From contig CM063501.1 of NCBI GenBank assembly GCA_032207245.1, positions 85,856,065 to 85,920,064 on the forward strand: 64,000 nt of DNA, read 5' to 3'. This stretch comes from Pardosa pseudoannulata (taxonomy: Eukaryota > Arthropoda > Arachnida > Araneae > Lycosidae). This document shows, one piece after another, positions 48,431 through 60,475 of this stretch (positions are counted from its first letter, which is position 1; every line of letters starts with the position of its first letter). Both the position numbers and the translations under genes were made by a program. The notes beneath the pieces were generated by a model. It did not search any database and had not been told where the DNA came from. It worked only from the letters and a program-made list of their open reading frames with translations.

Positions 48431-49317
48431 TTAATGTTATCAATCACTTATTGTTATCGAAATCACTTGGTCCCGATTTTCTCTATTCATTTGTATGTTA
48501 AAATTATCGCTTTGATTAATGTTATCAGTTTTTGAACCTCATTTAACTGGTAAAGGAATATTCACAATGTATTCAGAAGGAACCCATTCTTTTTTTCCCT
48601 TCACTGTTGTTTGAATATCCACGAATTCTCTTTCTTCCACTTATGGAAATGGGGAATGAACAAAGGAGTGGGGCATTACCTGTTCCTGGGATTTTTCAGA
48701 ACTATGCACACCCTGCTGGTGGTCAGTGGTTCTCAGATAAGCAAATGTAACACATTCTTATCGGAACTGAGGAGTGTATTTCCATTTTATGCCTTGCTCG
48801 ATTACATGCAGCTTGTGGATATGGAAGCCAGAAAGCAAAATGATTTAACATTAAAACAAAAGATTGAAATTTTAAATCGTTATGAGAAGTTGATTGTGAT
48901 TACGAACAATTTATCAATGAGCTTCTTAGAAAAATTGTAGACAGTCAACAATTGATCAATTTTTTAAATTATGTATACAATTCTTATGTTTTAAAGGATA
49001 ATATACAGTACATAAATATAAGGCGATATTTTTCATTTTATTTTGAAATTTGGTATGTGTGAATTAAAGGGGAATGTAAATTTATCTAATTTTGCATATC
49101 GTTTATTGTTATCAAAATCACAGTGTCCCAAACTGATGACATTAAGTGGAGTTCTCTGTGTAAGCTGTAAAGAAGCAAAACAGTTTTTAACTCTGCAGAT
49201 TTATTTTTAACAAAAATGCTTCAAAATGTTAAATTGCGTGTGCAATTTCTTTTTTACATAGTTTAAATTACTTTTATTAGTAAGAATATGATATATGTAA
49301 TATGCTTCCCTAACAAA

Positions 49318-49318
49318 T

Positions 49319-49375
<57 letters not shown>
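49318..49375. repeat. (CA)n(TA)n microsatellite
   Basis: CA block then TA block. Confidence 0.95.
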
Positions 49376-49381
<6 letters not shown>

Positions 49382-49987
49382 GAATTTTATGTTATAAAAA
49401 TTTCATGATATTATGAATATATTGCTTTTTTATTTCATTTTTTATTATTTGGAAGAAGTGTTGAAAATTTTAACTCTTTAGGAAAAAACGAAACTTCTAA
49501 AAAATAAACAAAAATAAGATAAAAAAAACCCGATTAAATTACAACTTTATTAAGTACAAATGTACTTACCCATATATAATCAATTGGGCATTCCTGCCAG
49601 TTTACATAATTGGCTATACCCACCTTGTCTAACCATTGGTTTAAAATATAATTTAAATTGTATATATTTCTAAATATTGTTTTAAATTTTTAACTTTCTA
49701 AGTGAAAAAGTCAGTTCACTTTCTAAGTTATTATCTTCTGCTTTTAAACTTTATAAGTACAAATGTACTTACTCATATATTTTAATCACTTCCTTAACTA
49801 GGAGTCCCACCTCCTCAATTTGGTAGTCCTTTAACTTAATTTTTTTTTGTCTAAAAGTTTTTTTTGTACAGTCTTTCAAACTTTCCTTAATGTATTTAAT
49901 ATCTGAAAATAAGGAAGTTTCCTTAAACTTACGGTTAAAACTTTAGAACTTATTAGTTTCATTTTCTTAAAAGTATTTAATTTTCGT

Positions 49988-50414
49988 CAATGGTCCTTAA
50001 AAACTTCCTTAATTTTTAAATTGGACTGCCATCAATTTCTCTGTCGACGAGATCTGCCATCGTCATGTGTTTTTTTATTAGTTTTCTTATATGACAGTTT
50101 TTTCTTAGTTACTTATTCGACAAATAAATAATCTTTCGTATACTTAAAAGGTTTAAAGTATAAAGTCATCTGCCTTTTCATAATAACTATTAGTGTTGCA
50201 GATTTTAATGAAATGAAGCATGGAAGCATTTCAGTTACTTATGGAAGTTTAATTTTCCTTGCTCTGAATGTAATAGAAAAGTCTAAAACTTTCTTCTTTC
50301 CCAGGCAACGTTGGGTATAATCAGCTAGTAATATACATACAATATATATATATATATGTATGTATAAATATATATGTATATATATATATATGTATGTATA
50401 TATATATGTATATG

Positions 50415-50472
<58 letters not shown>

Positions 50473-50771
50473 TTATTTTTAAACACTCAGAAAGTACTGT
50501 TTATAATGTTCTATATTTACAGTTTATTTCTCAAAAAACATGTATATAATAGTTATATATTAGTTTTTAAGCATTTTTAAAAACTTAATTCTGAAATATT
50601 GTAGGTAGGTATTTATTGAACATGCCTTGTCTGGTTCATAATTATTAAAATATGTTCCTCAGGAAATAATGTTTATGTTGTTATATTGTGTATTTCAATA
50701 AGTCCTTATAAAAAGTTGCTTGGTCCTTAAAAAGTCCTTAATATTTGTTCTGGAAAAGAGAGGGAACCCTG
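49988..50771. mobile_element. hAT-like element, sister of 44200-45454
   Basis: ggtccttaaaaacttcctta at the left, gagggaaccctg at the right. Body parallels the 44.2-kb copy (gacgagatctgcc, gcaacgttgggtataatcagct, tttattgaacatgcc) without the TTAA MITE. Left terminal bases are lost. Confidence 0.75.
50340..50468. repeat. (TA)n/(GTA)n microsatellite
   Basis: About 130 bases, inside the hAT-like element. Confidence 0.95.
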
Positions 50772-51239
50772 TTAAAGAAAAAAAAATCTTCTTCACAAAT
50801 TGTTCAATCTCTTTAAAATTTCATAGAATTCTTAATGAAGGTACAGGGATTTCAGTAAAAAATTAGTATAGGTTCAAATAAATTTCTTAGTTGAAAAATG
50901 TTACATGACTTAAAAAAAAAATTGATAATTTAGTGTGAGAGAAAGATGTTTCCTATCATATTTAGCAGAAAAAAATTTTTGATGGCTATTTTGTTTCTTT
51001 CGTAGAAAATATGCTCTTATGTATATTCATACCATTATTTTCCTGAACTTTGTGCAAGAAGACTAGTTTAAATTGCACCCAAAATATAAAAAATCCTCTT
51101 TATAAAAGATACTAAATCATTCTTTCAATGCCCAAAATATTACATATTTATAATTCTTAGGAGATGAAATAAAGATAAATTTGTAGGCGTGTGGTTGCTA
51201 ATTATCAAATCTTTGCCATTCTCAAGACTAAGAATTTTT

Positions 51240-51740
51240 TTTTAATAAAAAAAAACTTCAATAACTTCGGCTAAAAATTTTTTATATGTATACAGTTTTT
51301 GTTTACGGTAAAACCTTGATCTATTGTTCCTACATTTGGATGTTCCGCATTGATCATTCGAATCATTTGGGGTCAATTTATACCTTATAGAATCAAACAC
51401 ATTCATTGATCCCTGAGAATTCGTTTTTCTACCTCTATTATCGAATAATTTTGGATCCGTCGCTTTTGTTTTTTCGTAAATATCGTTTTCATGGATTTTC
51501 AGAGAGTTTGGGAAATGAGCTTTTTGATTTAATAAGTTTGTTTCAAAGTCGTGTGCACACAAGAAAGGCTTCTTGATCATTATGTTAAAGAGTTAGATAA
51601 GAACGGTCTTTGCTTTGAAGTAGATCCCAATAGTCTCCGTCAAAATTTTGATAGTGATAGCGCACAAGTAGAAATAGAGACGATAGAACGGTCATTCTTT
51701 ACAGCCAGGAAATCTAATTCTCCAAACAGGTTTTAATTAT
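51240..51740. mobile_element. Possible pogo-like remnant
   Basis: cggtaaaaccttgatctatt followed by 'ttcctacatttggatgttccgcattgatc' resembles the terminal region of Tigger elements. A + frame at 51551-51736 and a - frame at 51242-51580 overlap; neither has a recognisable domain. Confidence 0.35.
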
Positions 51741-52222
51741 AAAATGTTCAAAAAGAATCACTCTAATTAAAATTTAAAAATAGTATTAAATTAATGTGGC
51801 AAGCCGACAAGGAATTTCGGGAAACCGAGAAAAATTTGCCTCCAAGTCCGGGAATTTTATTATGCTTCGTTCCTATCCGATGAAAACTTATGTAGCAGCT
51901 GGTGCGGCAAGCAGATTTTGGTAGTATTTTTTCACTAACAGAATGTAATTCGTTTGCATCCAATGGAAATACAATCATACACTTCATAAGTAACCCATCC
52001 AAGGAAGGCACTAGAACGGAATCTACTATGGGACGGAATCTTTGATGCTTCACAATACAGGTTTTATTAAATCAACGTGCACTTGTCAGGAAATCTTTAG
52101 TGTGCGAGACGCCTGAAGATCCCGCAGTTGGAAACGTTCTTGCCGGCAATATATTTAACTGAACATTAGAAATCTTCGCGAAGGTGCACCAGTCATTTAT
52201 CCACAACAACGCGCGTTGATTG

Positions 52223-52276
52223 CCGAACGATGGCTGAATGGTTATCTAACAGTAAGTTACATTCGGTGCTTCAACG

Positions 52277-52324
<48 letters not shown>

Positions 52325-52937
52325 CATCGCCAAAGGCAAACAAAACAGGAACGGTCTAGGCTCTGAAGAAACTTCGGACTTTTCCCATCCAATAGAAGGG
52401 CCCGTTGGTTTAGCGGGATTCTGACCCCTCCGTTCTTGAGTGGACCCCTGTTTTTTGTCCGCGGGGGCAGGCTGTTTTTTTTTTTTTTTTTTTTTTTTTT
52501 TCCCCCAATATGAGGTTGTTACCAGAGGAAAGAAGAGGGTGGACGCTTCTGGCGGGGTAGATATTTGGAACGACACGAGACAAAGGAAAAGCGAAACCAT
52601 TTTTTGCGAGACCGACGCCGAGTCCAGAGGAGTCTTCCACATCTACAACCGATAAGTTGTATTCCTTAGACATTTAATTGTATAAAATAATTTAATCAAG
52701 ACATAATAATCCACGTGTGTTTTATTAATGAGTTCTAATCTCTTTCTCAAACACTAATTCAACGTAACATTATTCTCACAGGTTAGAGCACTGATCTTCG
52801 GTGCCGGAGTTCTTGGGTTCAAATCCCATTGGGGCATGAATGCTCATAGCCGTTCGGAATCGGCTTTAAGCAGTAGGTCCCGGTCTCATTATCCCTCGTG
52901 TTTCAAAAAAGTAGATCGTAGCGTTCCATACCAAACC
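52223..52937 (+). mobile_element. tRNA-derived SINE, copy 7, split by an insertion
   Basis: Head gaacgatggctgaatggtta at 52225-52244; the rest (ggttagagcactgatcttcg onwards, B box gggttcaaatccc) resumes at 52781. Together they give one SINE interrupted by 536 bases and a repeated ggtta. Confidence 0.9.
52245..52780. mobile_element. 536-base insertion inside SINE copy 7
   Basis: Flanked by ggtta (52240-52244, 52781-52785), which includes TTA, a PIF/Harbinger-type target. Ends tctaacagtaagttacattc and, reversed, tgtgagaataatgttacgtt are imperfectly inverted. Holds two poly-T tracts (52278-52320, 52475-52500) around unusually GC-rich sequence; long frames through it on both strands lack known motifs. 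Confidence 0.75.
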
Positions 52938-53679
52938 TTTTACCGGTGAAAAATCCGCAATTTTAGAGGAAATGTTTTAATCGTCGATGCAAAACACGGA
53001 TAATGTTGGTAGATACTCGGTAAAAAAAATATTTCGGCATATTCTTTCGAGAAGTTATTAAATGTCTAAGTTGAATTTTCAGTAATTTTCATAAGATTAT
53101 TAAAATTAAAAAGAAAAAAAAAAAGGAAATCCAATTTTTTAATTTATTTGGTCAAAATGGTAAGTTAAAAATTGTTAGGTGGACGGTAGTATAAAAGTGC
53201 CGTCCGCAAAAACGCGTCGGAATTAACTTATTAAAAATTAAAGAAAAATATATTTTGTTTAAAAAAGTTATACAGTGTTCTATTAACATGCCCTTTTAAA
53301 ACTGAAGAATTCATGGAAAGTTATATTGAACCACATAGCTTCTAACTTGAATCTGCATATCAAACTACTATCTACAAATACTAGATTTCTTTTAAATGGC
53401 CGATAGTTCAAATTATATTCTAACTATAATCAACAGATAAAACCAAAACCATTTTTAAAAACAAAAATAAAAGTATCTAATATTTGCTGAGAATAATTTT
53501 GAATACACTGTTTTGCTACTTCCTTTTTCGTAGTAAAGAAAATATTGTAATCGCGAGAAATTTCAGTTTATAACAAAATTCTACATATAATGAAAAATTT
53601 CAGTGTAACGGATATTAACGCTGTTGGTTATCGCCCGATTGCAGCTTTCTCATAAATTAGACAAAATACTATTGAACAG

Positions 53680-53765
53680 GTCGAACTATGCCTTTCGGCG
53701 CCAAATTCATGAGTTTGAATCCAGTAACTGATATGGATGTTCGTAGCTGTTCGGTACAGGCTAGG
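53680..53765 (+). mobile_element. Decayed SINE fragment
   Basis: gcctttcggcgccaaattca, then gagtttgaatcc and tggatgttcgtagctgttcgg, match the middle of the SINE family with deletions; head and tail are missing. Confidence 0.65.
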
Positions 53766-54027
53766 TGTTCGGTAAGGAAACAAAATTAATATCAGACCAT
53801 GACGGAACTCTCGTAGGTCAGCAGCAACTTCATAGTTGTTGTAGCTACTGTCGTGGCATATTAGTCTTCAGTTTGTTGCTGCTGTATGTCTTCGGATGGG
53901 TCAGCATAAGAATTGACTTACTTAACATAATAAAATTACAGGCATGAGATAAAATATTAAAATTGACAGACAACAAAAAAATTGTACATAAGTGTCAAGG
54001 AACGTGGAAATCAATTTTTGATTGGAC

Positions 54028-54197
54028 CTGAACGATGGCTGAATGGTTAGGACATTGATCTTTAGTACCGTAAATCGTGAATTCGAATCCCACTGGGGCA
54101 TGGATGTTCTTTGCCGCTTTAAGCAGTAGGTCCGGGTCTCATTAGCCCTGGTGTTGCAAAAGAAGTAGACCGTAGCATTCCAAGCCAAACCAAACCA
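54028..54197 (+). mobile_element. tRNA-derived SINE, copy 8
   Basis: gaacgatggctgaatggttagg, B box gaattcgaatcccac and a (CCAAA)n tail; short deletion after 'tggatgttc'. Confidence 0.9.
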
Positions 54198-54746
54198 ATC
54201 TTTTATTGGTCTGCTTTACGGATTAAGTCTAACGAAGCATTTATGTTCATAATGTTTACGAAACCCATCATTTGCACTCGCTAAAGCGCATTCCTCATTT
54301 CATCGCTTGTTGGAGTCTTCTTGTCTTCGAGAACATTTTCATGCTTAACTTCACCAGAAACAGACGTCGATACGTTCATGTTCGATACAAATTTCGTAAT
54401 CAGTTAATGCAGCCAAAGTTTGTTGGTTTTCGTCGATGTCCTTCCAAGATTCGAAACCTTGAGCAGTCATTCTGGGTGGAGCACTCATTTTCTTCTTCAA
54501 CAACAATGGGAAGAATGATCTCATGATGTCCCCTCTTGCTCAATATCATATAACGAGACGTTACACAAACTTTCGCTCATCGAAAATGAACAATCGACCT
54601 AGAATTTGATAACATTAATTGATCATTTTTGAGTTAAATCGAATATTTCTGTTCGGAACTGGAGATTAGTACATAAGGGGTGGACTCACCAAAGTCGTTT
54701 AACGGCTAACTACGATTAACCCATGGCACCAACCAATGGTGGGACG

Positions 54747-55079
54747 CAGGGCCGTAGCCAGAAATTATTTTCGGAGGGGGACCAAGGGAGAAAGACATTT
54801 TTATTTGCGAATGATTCTTCAATTGATTAAAGGGAAAGCACTGTATTTCCGGAATACAGTGCCGGAAATATAGTGCTGTATTTCCGGCCAGCTGCCCAGC
54901 AAGAATTTTATGGTCTCAGCGGGTTTTTTCTAAGAGAATAACAGTCCATGTTCATGAACAGCTAGGCAGATAGTACATACACACACAAACGGGGGACATT
55001 GTCTATCTACAAAATGGCCTTTTAAAATTTCGGGGGGGGGGACCAGTCCCCCAAATCCCTCTCCCTGCCTACGGCTTTG
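54747..55079. mobile_element. hAT-like MITE with perfect 8-base duplication
   Basis: Ends cagggccgtagccagaaat and, reversed, caaagccgtaggcagggag. gtgggacg flanks it on both sides (54739-54746, 55080-55087). 333 bases. Confidence 0.92.
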
Positions 55080-55102
55080 GTGGGACGCAATTCTCCGTTT
55101 AA

Positions 55103-55173
55103 CCCTCTGATTGCTCAATTTGTAAACCGAAATCTCTTCAAAAATTGCGTATTTTTTTGTTGTATATGATAAG

Positions 55174-55223
<50 letters not shown>

Positions 55224-55225
55224 TA

Positions 55226-55281
<56 letters not shown>

Positions 55282-55680
55282 TGGAGAATTGAAATACGTA
55301 TTTTTTTTCTAGAAAAGATTTTTTATTTTGACTCTTATCACGAGAAAGTAAGCTGTCAGAAAAACTAATTTCAGTTGTTATCACATAAAAAAATTTATTT
55401 TTTAATAAATTTCAATTGACTTACAGTTAGTTTCTATTTATAACACACTATCAATAATTCTATTATCTAATATAACTATAGTTCTAGTCATATAATTATA
55501 TTTATTACATAATTAAATTTCTAATACTGTATATAATTTATTTCACTGGTTAAGCTGTGAAGAGGCGGGATGTGGTCCTTAATAAAGGAAGAAAAACACA
55601 TGCTCTCGAAAATTGCGGGATGATCAAATTTTGCTATATTTGAATTGCCCATGGAAATCGCTAGATGAGCAGTCAGAGGG
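55103..55680. mobile_element. piggyBac-like TTAA MITE (G)
   Basis: TTAA at 55099-55102 and 55681-55684; ends ccctctgattgctca and, reversed, ccctctgactgctca. Contains a (TA)n tract at 55177-55278. Confidence 0.9.
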
Positions 55681-55735
55681 TTAAAGAGAGATTAAACGCG
55701 GTTAGCCGTTAAACGCCCATGGTGAGACTGGCCTT

Positions 55736-56766
55736 AAACGAGTGATAACATTAACCGTGATTACATTAATCGACGTTTACTATGTGAATTCTGATTTAAA
55801 ACCCATGAGTAGTAATCATTTGCTGATATAGTGATTAATCGAATACTTCTAGCCAATGCTTTCAATAATACTGTGATGTGAAGGCTTGACAAGCTTGCGT
55901 TTTGATAAGTATTCTGTTGTGTATACTTGGAATGTAATACGTCCTTTATTCGAAGAAACCTTTCTGAAAGATTTTAAAATAAGTGAAATTTTGACTCTCC
56001 ACTTTAAAAATGATTTGTCAAATTTTCGAATTTATCAAGAGTAAATTCTGCCAATTTTGCAGAAGCTTAAAGAACTTACTGAACAAATTTTTCAACTCGA
56101 AGCCACAGGTATGTCGAACAGTTTCTCGAGAATATTGTTTTGTTAAAAATTCTTATTTTTGCTTGTAGATTGATAAATTATAAATCTTTATATCTTTTCA
56201 TTATTGACTAACTAAAATAATAATAGCTACGGTATTTTGTCGACAAGTAGTCTCTATAAGTTGTACCCGATTACAAATTTCTGATATTGTATAATGAAAC
56301 AGCCCTATGTATTTACTATGGTAATCTGGTGATAATTTGGCTACTTCCTACTTTAATGCTTTTTATGTAAATGTGGTAGGAACTTTTTATCTTACTGGTG
56401 GATAATTTTGTTATCCTAGTGTTTGGTACTTCTAATAGCCGAAAAAGGAAATTATTTCTCTCGAATTGCGTTTAGTGAACAACATATTGGCATATTCCAT
56501 TTTTGTGTAGAATGCTTGCTGCATAAAGCTACATGAAATGATCTGAACGTATTCTGTGTTTACAGTTTAAATAAGGGGATATGACAGCTGAAAGTTCATA
56601 TGGGGGAATTAGCTATTTTATTCCCAAATTCAAAATGTTTTAAAATTAGGATTGGGATCAATCAAATATGCATTGATTTTCAATCAAATGAATTTCAGTT
56701 TTTCGATTATTAAATATTTTATAACGTAGAGAATTAAAATCCCATGCAAAAATATTTTATTTTAGA
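55736..56766. other. No feature recognised
   Basis: Unique-looking AT-rich sequence with no gene, element termini or RNA gene that I can support. Confidence 0.5.
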
Positions 56767-57555
56767 ACTAATATTCTGTTTATATAAGCATTTCTAAATT
56801 AGAGTGAGATGAGTGAAACAGGGGATTAATTGTAGCTCTATTCATTGTAGAATTTATATATAAAACTCATAATTGAATACACTTCTATTTTCTTTTGGGA
56901 CTAATATTCTGTTTATATAAGCATTTCTAAATTAGGGTGATTTATATAAATGAAACAAGTGATTCATTGAAGCTCTACTCATTGTAGAATTATTGTATAA
57001 AACTCGTAATTGAATACGTTTCTATTTTCTTTTGGGACTAATATTCTGTTTATATAAGTATTTCTAAATTAGGGTGATTTATGAGTGAAACAAGCGATTC
57101 ATTGCAGCACTACTCATTGTAGAATTAATATATAAAACTCGTAATTGAATACATTTCTATTTTCTTTTAGGACTAATAGTCTGTTTATATAAGTATTTCT
57201 AAATTAGGATGATTTATGAATGAAACAGGTGATTCATTGTAGCTCTACTCACTGTAGAATTAATATGTAAAATTCGTAATTGAATACATTTCTATTTTCT
57301 TTTAGGACTAATATTCTGTTTATGTAAGCATTTCTAAATTAGAGTGAGATTATATGAGTGAAACAGGTGATTCATTGTAGAATTAATATGTAAAATTCGT
57401 AATTGAATACATTTCTATTTTCTTTTAGGACTAATATTCTGTTTATGTAAGCATTTCTAAATTAGAGTGAGATTATATGAGTGAAACAGGTGATTCATTG
57501 TAGCTCTACTCATAGTAGAATGAATGTATAAAACTCGTAATTGAATACATTTCTA
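56767..57555 (+). repeat. Minisatellite, six units of about 135 bases
   Basis: actaatattctgtttatata begins units at 56767, 56900, 57037, 57172, 57307 and 57430 (spacing 133, 137, 135, 135, 123). Each unit runs through gtgattcattgtagctctac and cgtaattgaatacatttc. Later units are more alike than the first. Confidence 0.95.
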
Positions 57556-58179
57556 CCAGTCGTGCAATTAATGTATACATTTTTGATGTTATTAAAAGGT
57601 AATATTTTAGCAATTGTCTAACAGTCTATTTTATTAAAGAACTCTATCATATCGCACAGGAAGTGTAGGAAATAAGTCTAAAATTTATTTGGCGTATATG
57701 AAAGTCATGTGGCACCCAAATCAGATGGTTTTTTTATATTTTTTATAATGAGTGAGCTAGAGGATTAATGCTGTTTCAGAAATATCATTCCGTTGACTCA
57801 TGTTTATGGTTCGATGCCAGTTTCATAACCGAGCCCTTTCTTTTCTTTTATAAATATGTGCCAGATTCCATCATACGATCCGTGACTTCTGCTCTCTGTG
57901 AATCTATGCTGAGAATGCAGAGGGGCAGTCTGCTTTGCAGAATTTTTTTTTTTTTTTTGACCCAAGATGAGAATTCCCGTAATCTCCTATGGGTTTCTGG
58001 GATTAAAGCAGTCGAGAGTTCAAACTCTTCAATTAATGAGACATTGTTTTCAATGTAGGGATTAACCACTTGATTTCGTTAACATTGGTAGCTAAAAAGA
58101 CGCACATTTTGTCGACCGTTTTGTCATGGGAGCATCATAAAGGCGGCCAACATAACTTCTACGGGGGCAGCACAAGTAC

Positions 58180-58250
58180 ATCCAAGCTTTACTCAGGAAT
58201 CAAACCCCAGCCTATCGGGTGGTATAACAATGCGCTAACCACTATATAAT
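58180..58250 (-). mobile_element. tRNA-like head, possibly a third SINE family
   Basis: Read on the minus strand, tagtggttagcgcattgtta (A box) and ctggggtttgattcctgag (B box) lie at tRNA spacing. The stems do not pair well, so a tRNA gene is unlikely; probably a decayed tRNA-derived element. Confidence 0.5.
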
Positions 58251-58983
58251 ATGGGCGACTACGGGGACATTTATTAACACATTGTGTGCGGGTACATTTC
58301 GCAGTGGAATTGTACCGGGAGTGGGCGTTTTCCGCGTAAATTTAGTTATTCAGTTAAATCTCAATAGATCGAAAATTATTTAATTTGTTAACCAACTTTT
58401 AGTATTGTTTATTGAAATATAGAAACAAATATATAAATAGAAATATATAAATACCAACCATAAGATTTTTGTAAACAAAAAATATATATTTTTAGTGGAT
58501 AAATTTATAATAGTATCGTAAATATGAAAAATCAAATAGAAATACTATATAGTTTTAATTTTTTCGAATTATGTTATATATAAACATTTTTACACTAGCA
58601 TATAGCCCATCATATGACGGGATTAGTAAAATTTTTAATATTCCAGAACTGTTAAGTACCCATTGAGGCAGGTAAAAAATGGTTTGTTTTTTGGCTGAGA
58701 ACTAACTATCTGGTTCACTCTCAATAAATTATTTATCTTCATACTCCTCTAGAGTCTCCCGATCCTGTAATGCAATTTAGAATCACATTGAATTCACTTA
58801 GTCAAACCTTGTGGTTATGTATAATAAACAAACACACAAAAGAACAAACTTCTTAATTTCCAAATATATAAATTAAAAGTTAGATATTTATTAGTCCATG
58901 AAATAGACTCCTAGACTTATATGAAAAGAATTTATTGTTAATACCGCTGGTAGAAGTTTCATTGCAACAAAAAATAATCGATG

Positions 58984-59490
58984 ATTAAATTTAAAATTAT
59001 CACGTATGTACCTAATCTATTATTTAAGCCAAATATAAAAGAAAATCATTTACGTAATATCTAAGTTCATTGATAAAAGATATTAAAATAGTGTAGACGA
59101 TATTTAAATAGTTTAAAATATGAAATGATTAAATGAGATGTTTAAAGGAATGACGTCACAATGCTAGAAAAATTATTTTTACCTATTTATTAAGTGATAA
59201 ATGGATAAATTTAATCGCCTGCTCTTAACCAGGGAAAATAGGGCTCGAAATAATGGCATTAAACTCTCGAAAAGGAGGGAAGGGTCGGATTTCGAACATT
59301 TTAAAAGCGACAGTATTGTTTGCTGCGATATGAAGCATATTTATACCAATTTATTTTAGAATCGGATCGATAGTTTAGGAGAAGATAAACTTTATTCGCT
59401 TTGAATGGATGCCTCTATCCATTCCAGGTCCAACCGCTTCATAAGTTGGAGGACAGACGTACAGATAACTTAGTTTATTATTATATAGGG
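58984..59490 (+). mobile_element. Unclassified repeat, copy 1 of an inverted pair
   Basis: Matches the minus strand of 63368-64000 over about 500 bases: ggcttaaataatagattagg, gcattaaactctcgaaaag, tggatgcctctatccattcc, gacagataact. Holds no transposase frame. Supplies the empty site for the SINE at 63665. Confidence 0.85.
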
Positions 59491-60287
59491 GATTATAAAA
59501 AATTAAAGAGCAACCATGAAACTAATAACGTAAAAACTAGTTTTTATTTGTCTAAATTTTTCCAGAATCTATGTAGTAGATAAAAACATTAGGCTTCGTT
59601 TTCCTGTATATACCGTTACTTTTGTACCCACATACAATGTTGTTACACTAACCCGTACTAGTACGTGTCCCGCGCTCAAGTATCAGTTGTCAAAAAACGT
59701 ACTAGTAAGTGTCCCGCATACAATGTTAAGAGCCTTTACATTGTAAATGCTTGGAATTTAAGAAAAATAAACGAGTATTTTCGCTGAAATCTCAACTCCG
59801 AAATTTTTTTTTTTTGATTTCAACACTTTCTATACTAGTTCAAGGAAGTAAAGAGACAGAGAATATCACCAAAGAGAATATGTAAACCAAACAGATCTTT
59901 TCATCATTCATTGCCCACTAGGGTACAAGAAGTTTCGTGATACCCGTTTAATTCCTTGACATCTTAATCATTGTGATTTTTATGCAAAACTGAGATTCTA
60001 CCTCATATTTAATCGTGTCAAATATTTTTATTTGTCTGCATTTCATGGACGACGGATTATATCTTGTCACTTTCTTTTTGAATGGTGTCCAAAAGTTACT
60101 AGACCGCAACTGGTGCTTATTTGGATTTTGGCGGTACTTCAAAAGCCACATCAATCTTGATAATATCGTCCGTTTTTAAGGGATGAAAGATCAAATTCAA
60201 CAGCTTATACTCAACTTTGATAGATATACTTCTAGTATAGTGGTAGCGAATATATTACTCACGGGTCAGACACTAAACCAACGCATT

Positions 60288-60471
60288 GTGTGCTACCATA
60301 TTACAGTCGAGATATGTCACAGGCGACATCCGCGTCATAATGACGTCAGAAGTCGCCAGAAATAATAATTTGGTTCAATAAATTCCCTTTTTGTACTTCA
60401 TAATGACGATTTGACATCATCATGACACGTATATAACCTGTGACATATCTCGACTGCAATATGGTGGCACT
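60288..60471. mobile_element. Small MITE with 34-base inverted ends
   Basis: gtgctaccatattacagtcg (then agatatgtcacagg) is inverted at the right end as gtgccaccatattgcagtcg. Flanked by catt (60284-60287, 60472-60475). 184 bases. The 4-base duplication does not fix a superfamily. Confidence 0.85.
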
Positions 60472-60475
60472 CATT

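Larger units (their letters stand above)
46565..49158 (+). mobile_element. pogo/Tigger-like element, copy C, with nested insertions
   Basis: Same ends as copy B; right end mutated (gttctctg for gtccactg). Split by 46599-48430. The right part contains a frame (48611-48940) with [17 protein letters not shown], the pogo N-terminal helix-turn-helix; no DDE domain remains. It lies about 800 bases past the TDRD7-like stop. Confidence 0.85.
54675..55735. mobile_element. Compound TIR element carrying two younger MITEs
   Basis: ggactcaccaaagtcgttta (then acggctaac) at the left and, reversed from the right, gtctcaccatgggcgttta (then acggctaac) form diverged inverted ends. The hAT MITE 54747-55079 and TTAA MITE 55103-55680 both lie inside, leaving only about 150 bases of the original element. 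Confidence 0.7.

Noticed and set aside
48611..48940. 109-residue + frame as a host gene
   Set aside because: Matches the decayed pogo copies at 18.9-19.5 and 26.1-26.4 kb; only a transposase helix-turn-helix fragment.
52319..52673. Overlapping + and - frames of 71-107 residues
   Set aside because: They run through a poly-T/poly-A tract in a mobile insertion; no motif, and both strands are open because the segment is GC-rich.
54272..54526. 84-residue + frame
   Set aside because: No motif or partner exon seen; it lies between SINE and MITE insertions.
57768..58069. 96-residue + frame and 73-residue - frame
   Set aside because: They overlap on opposite strands, contain a homopolymer run, and have no recognisable domain or splice context.
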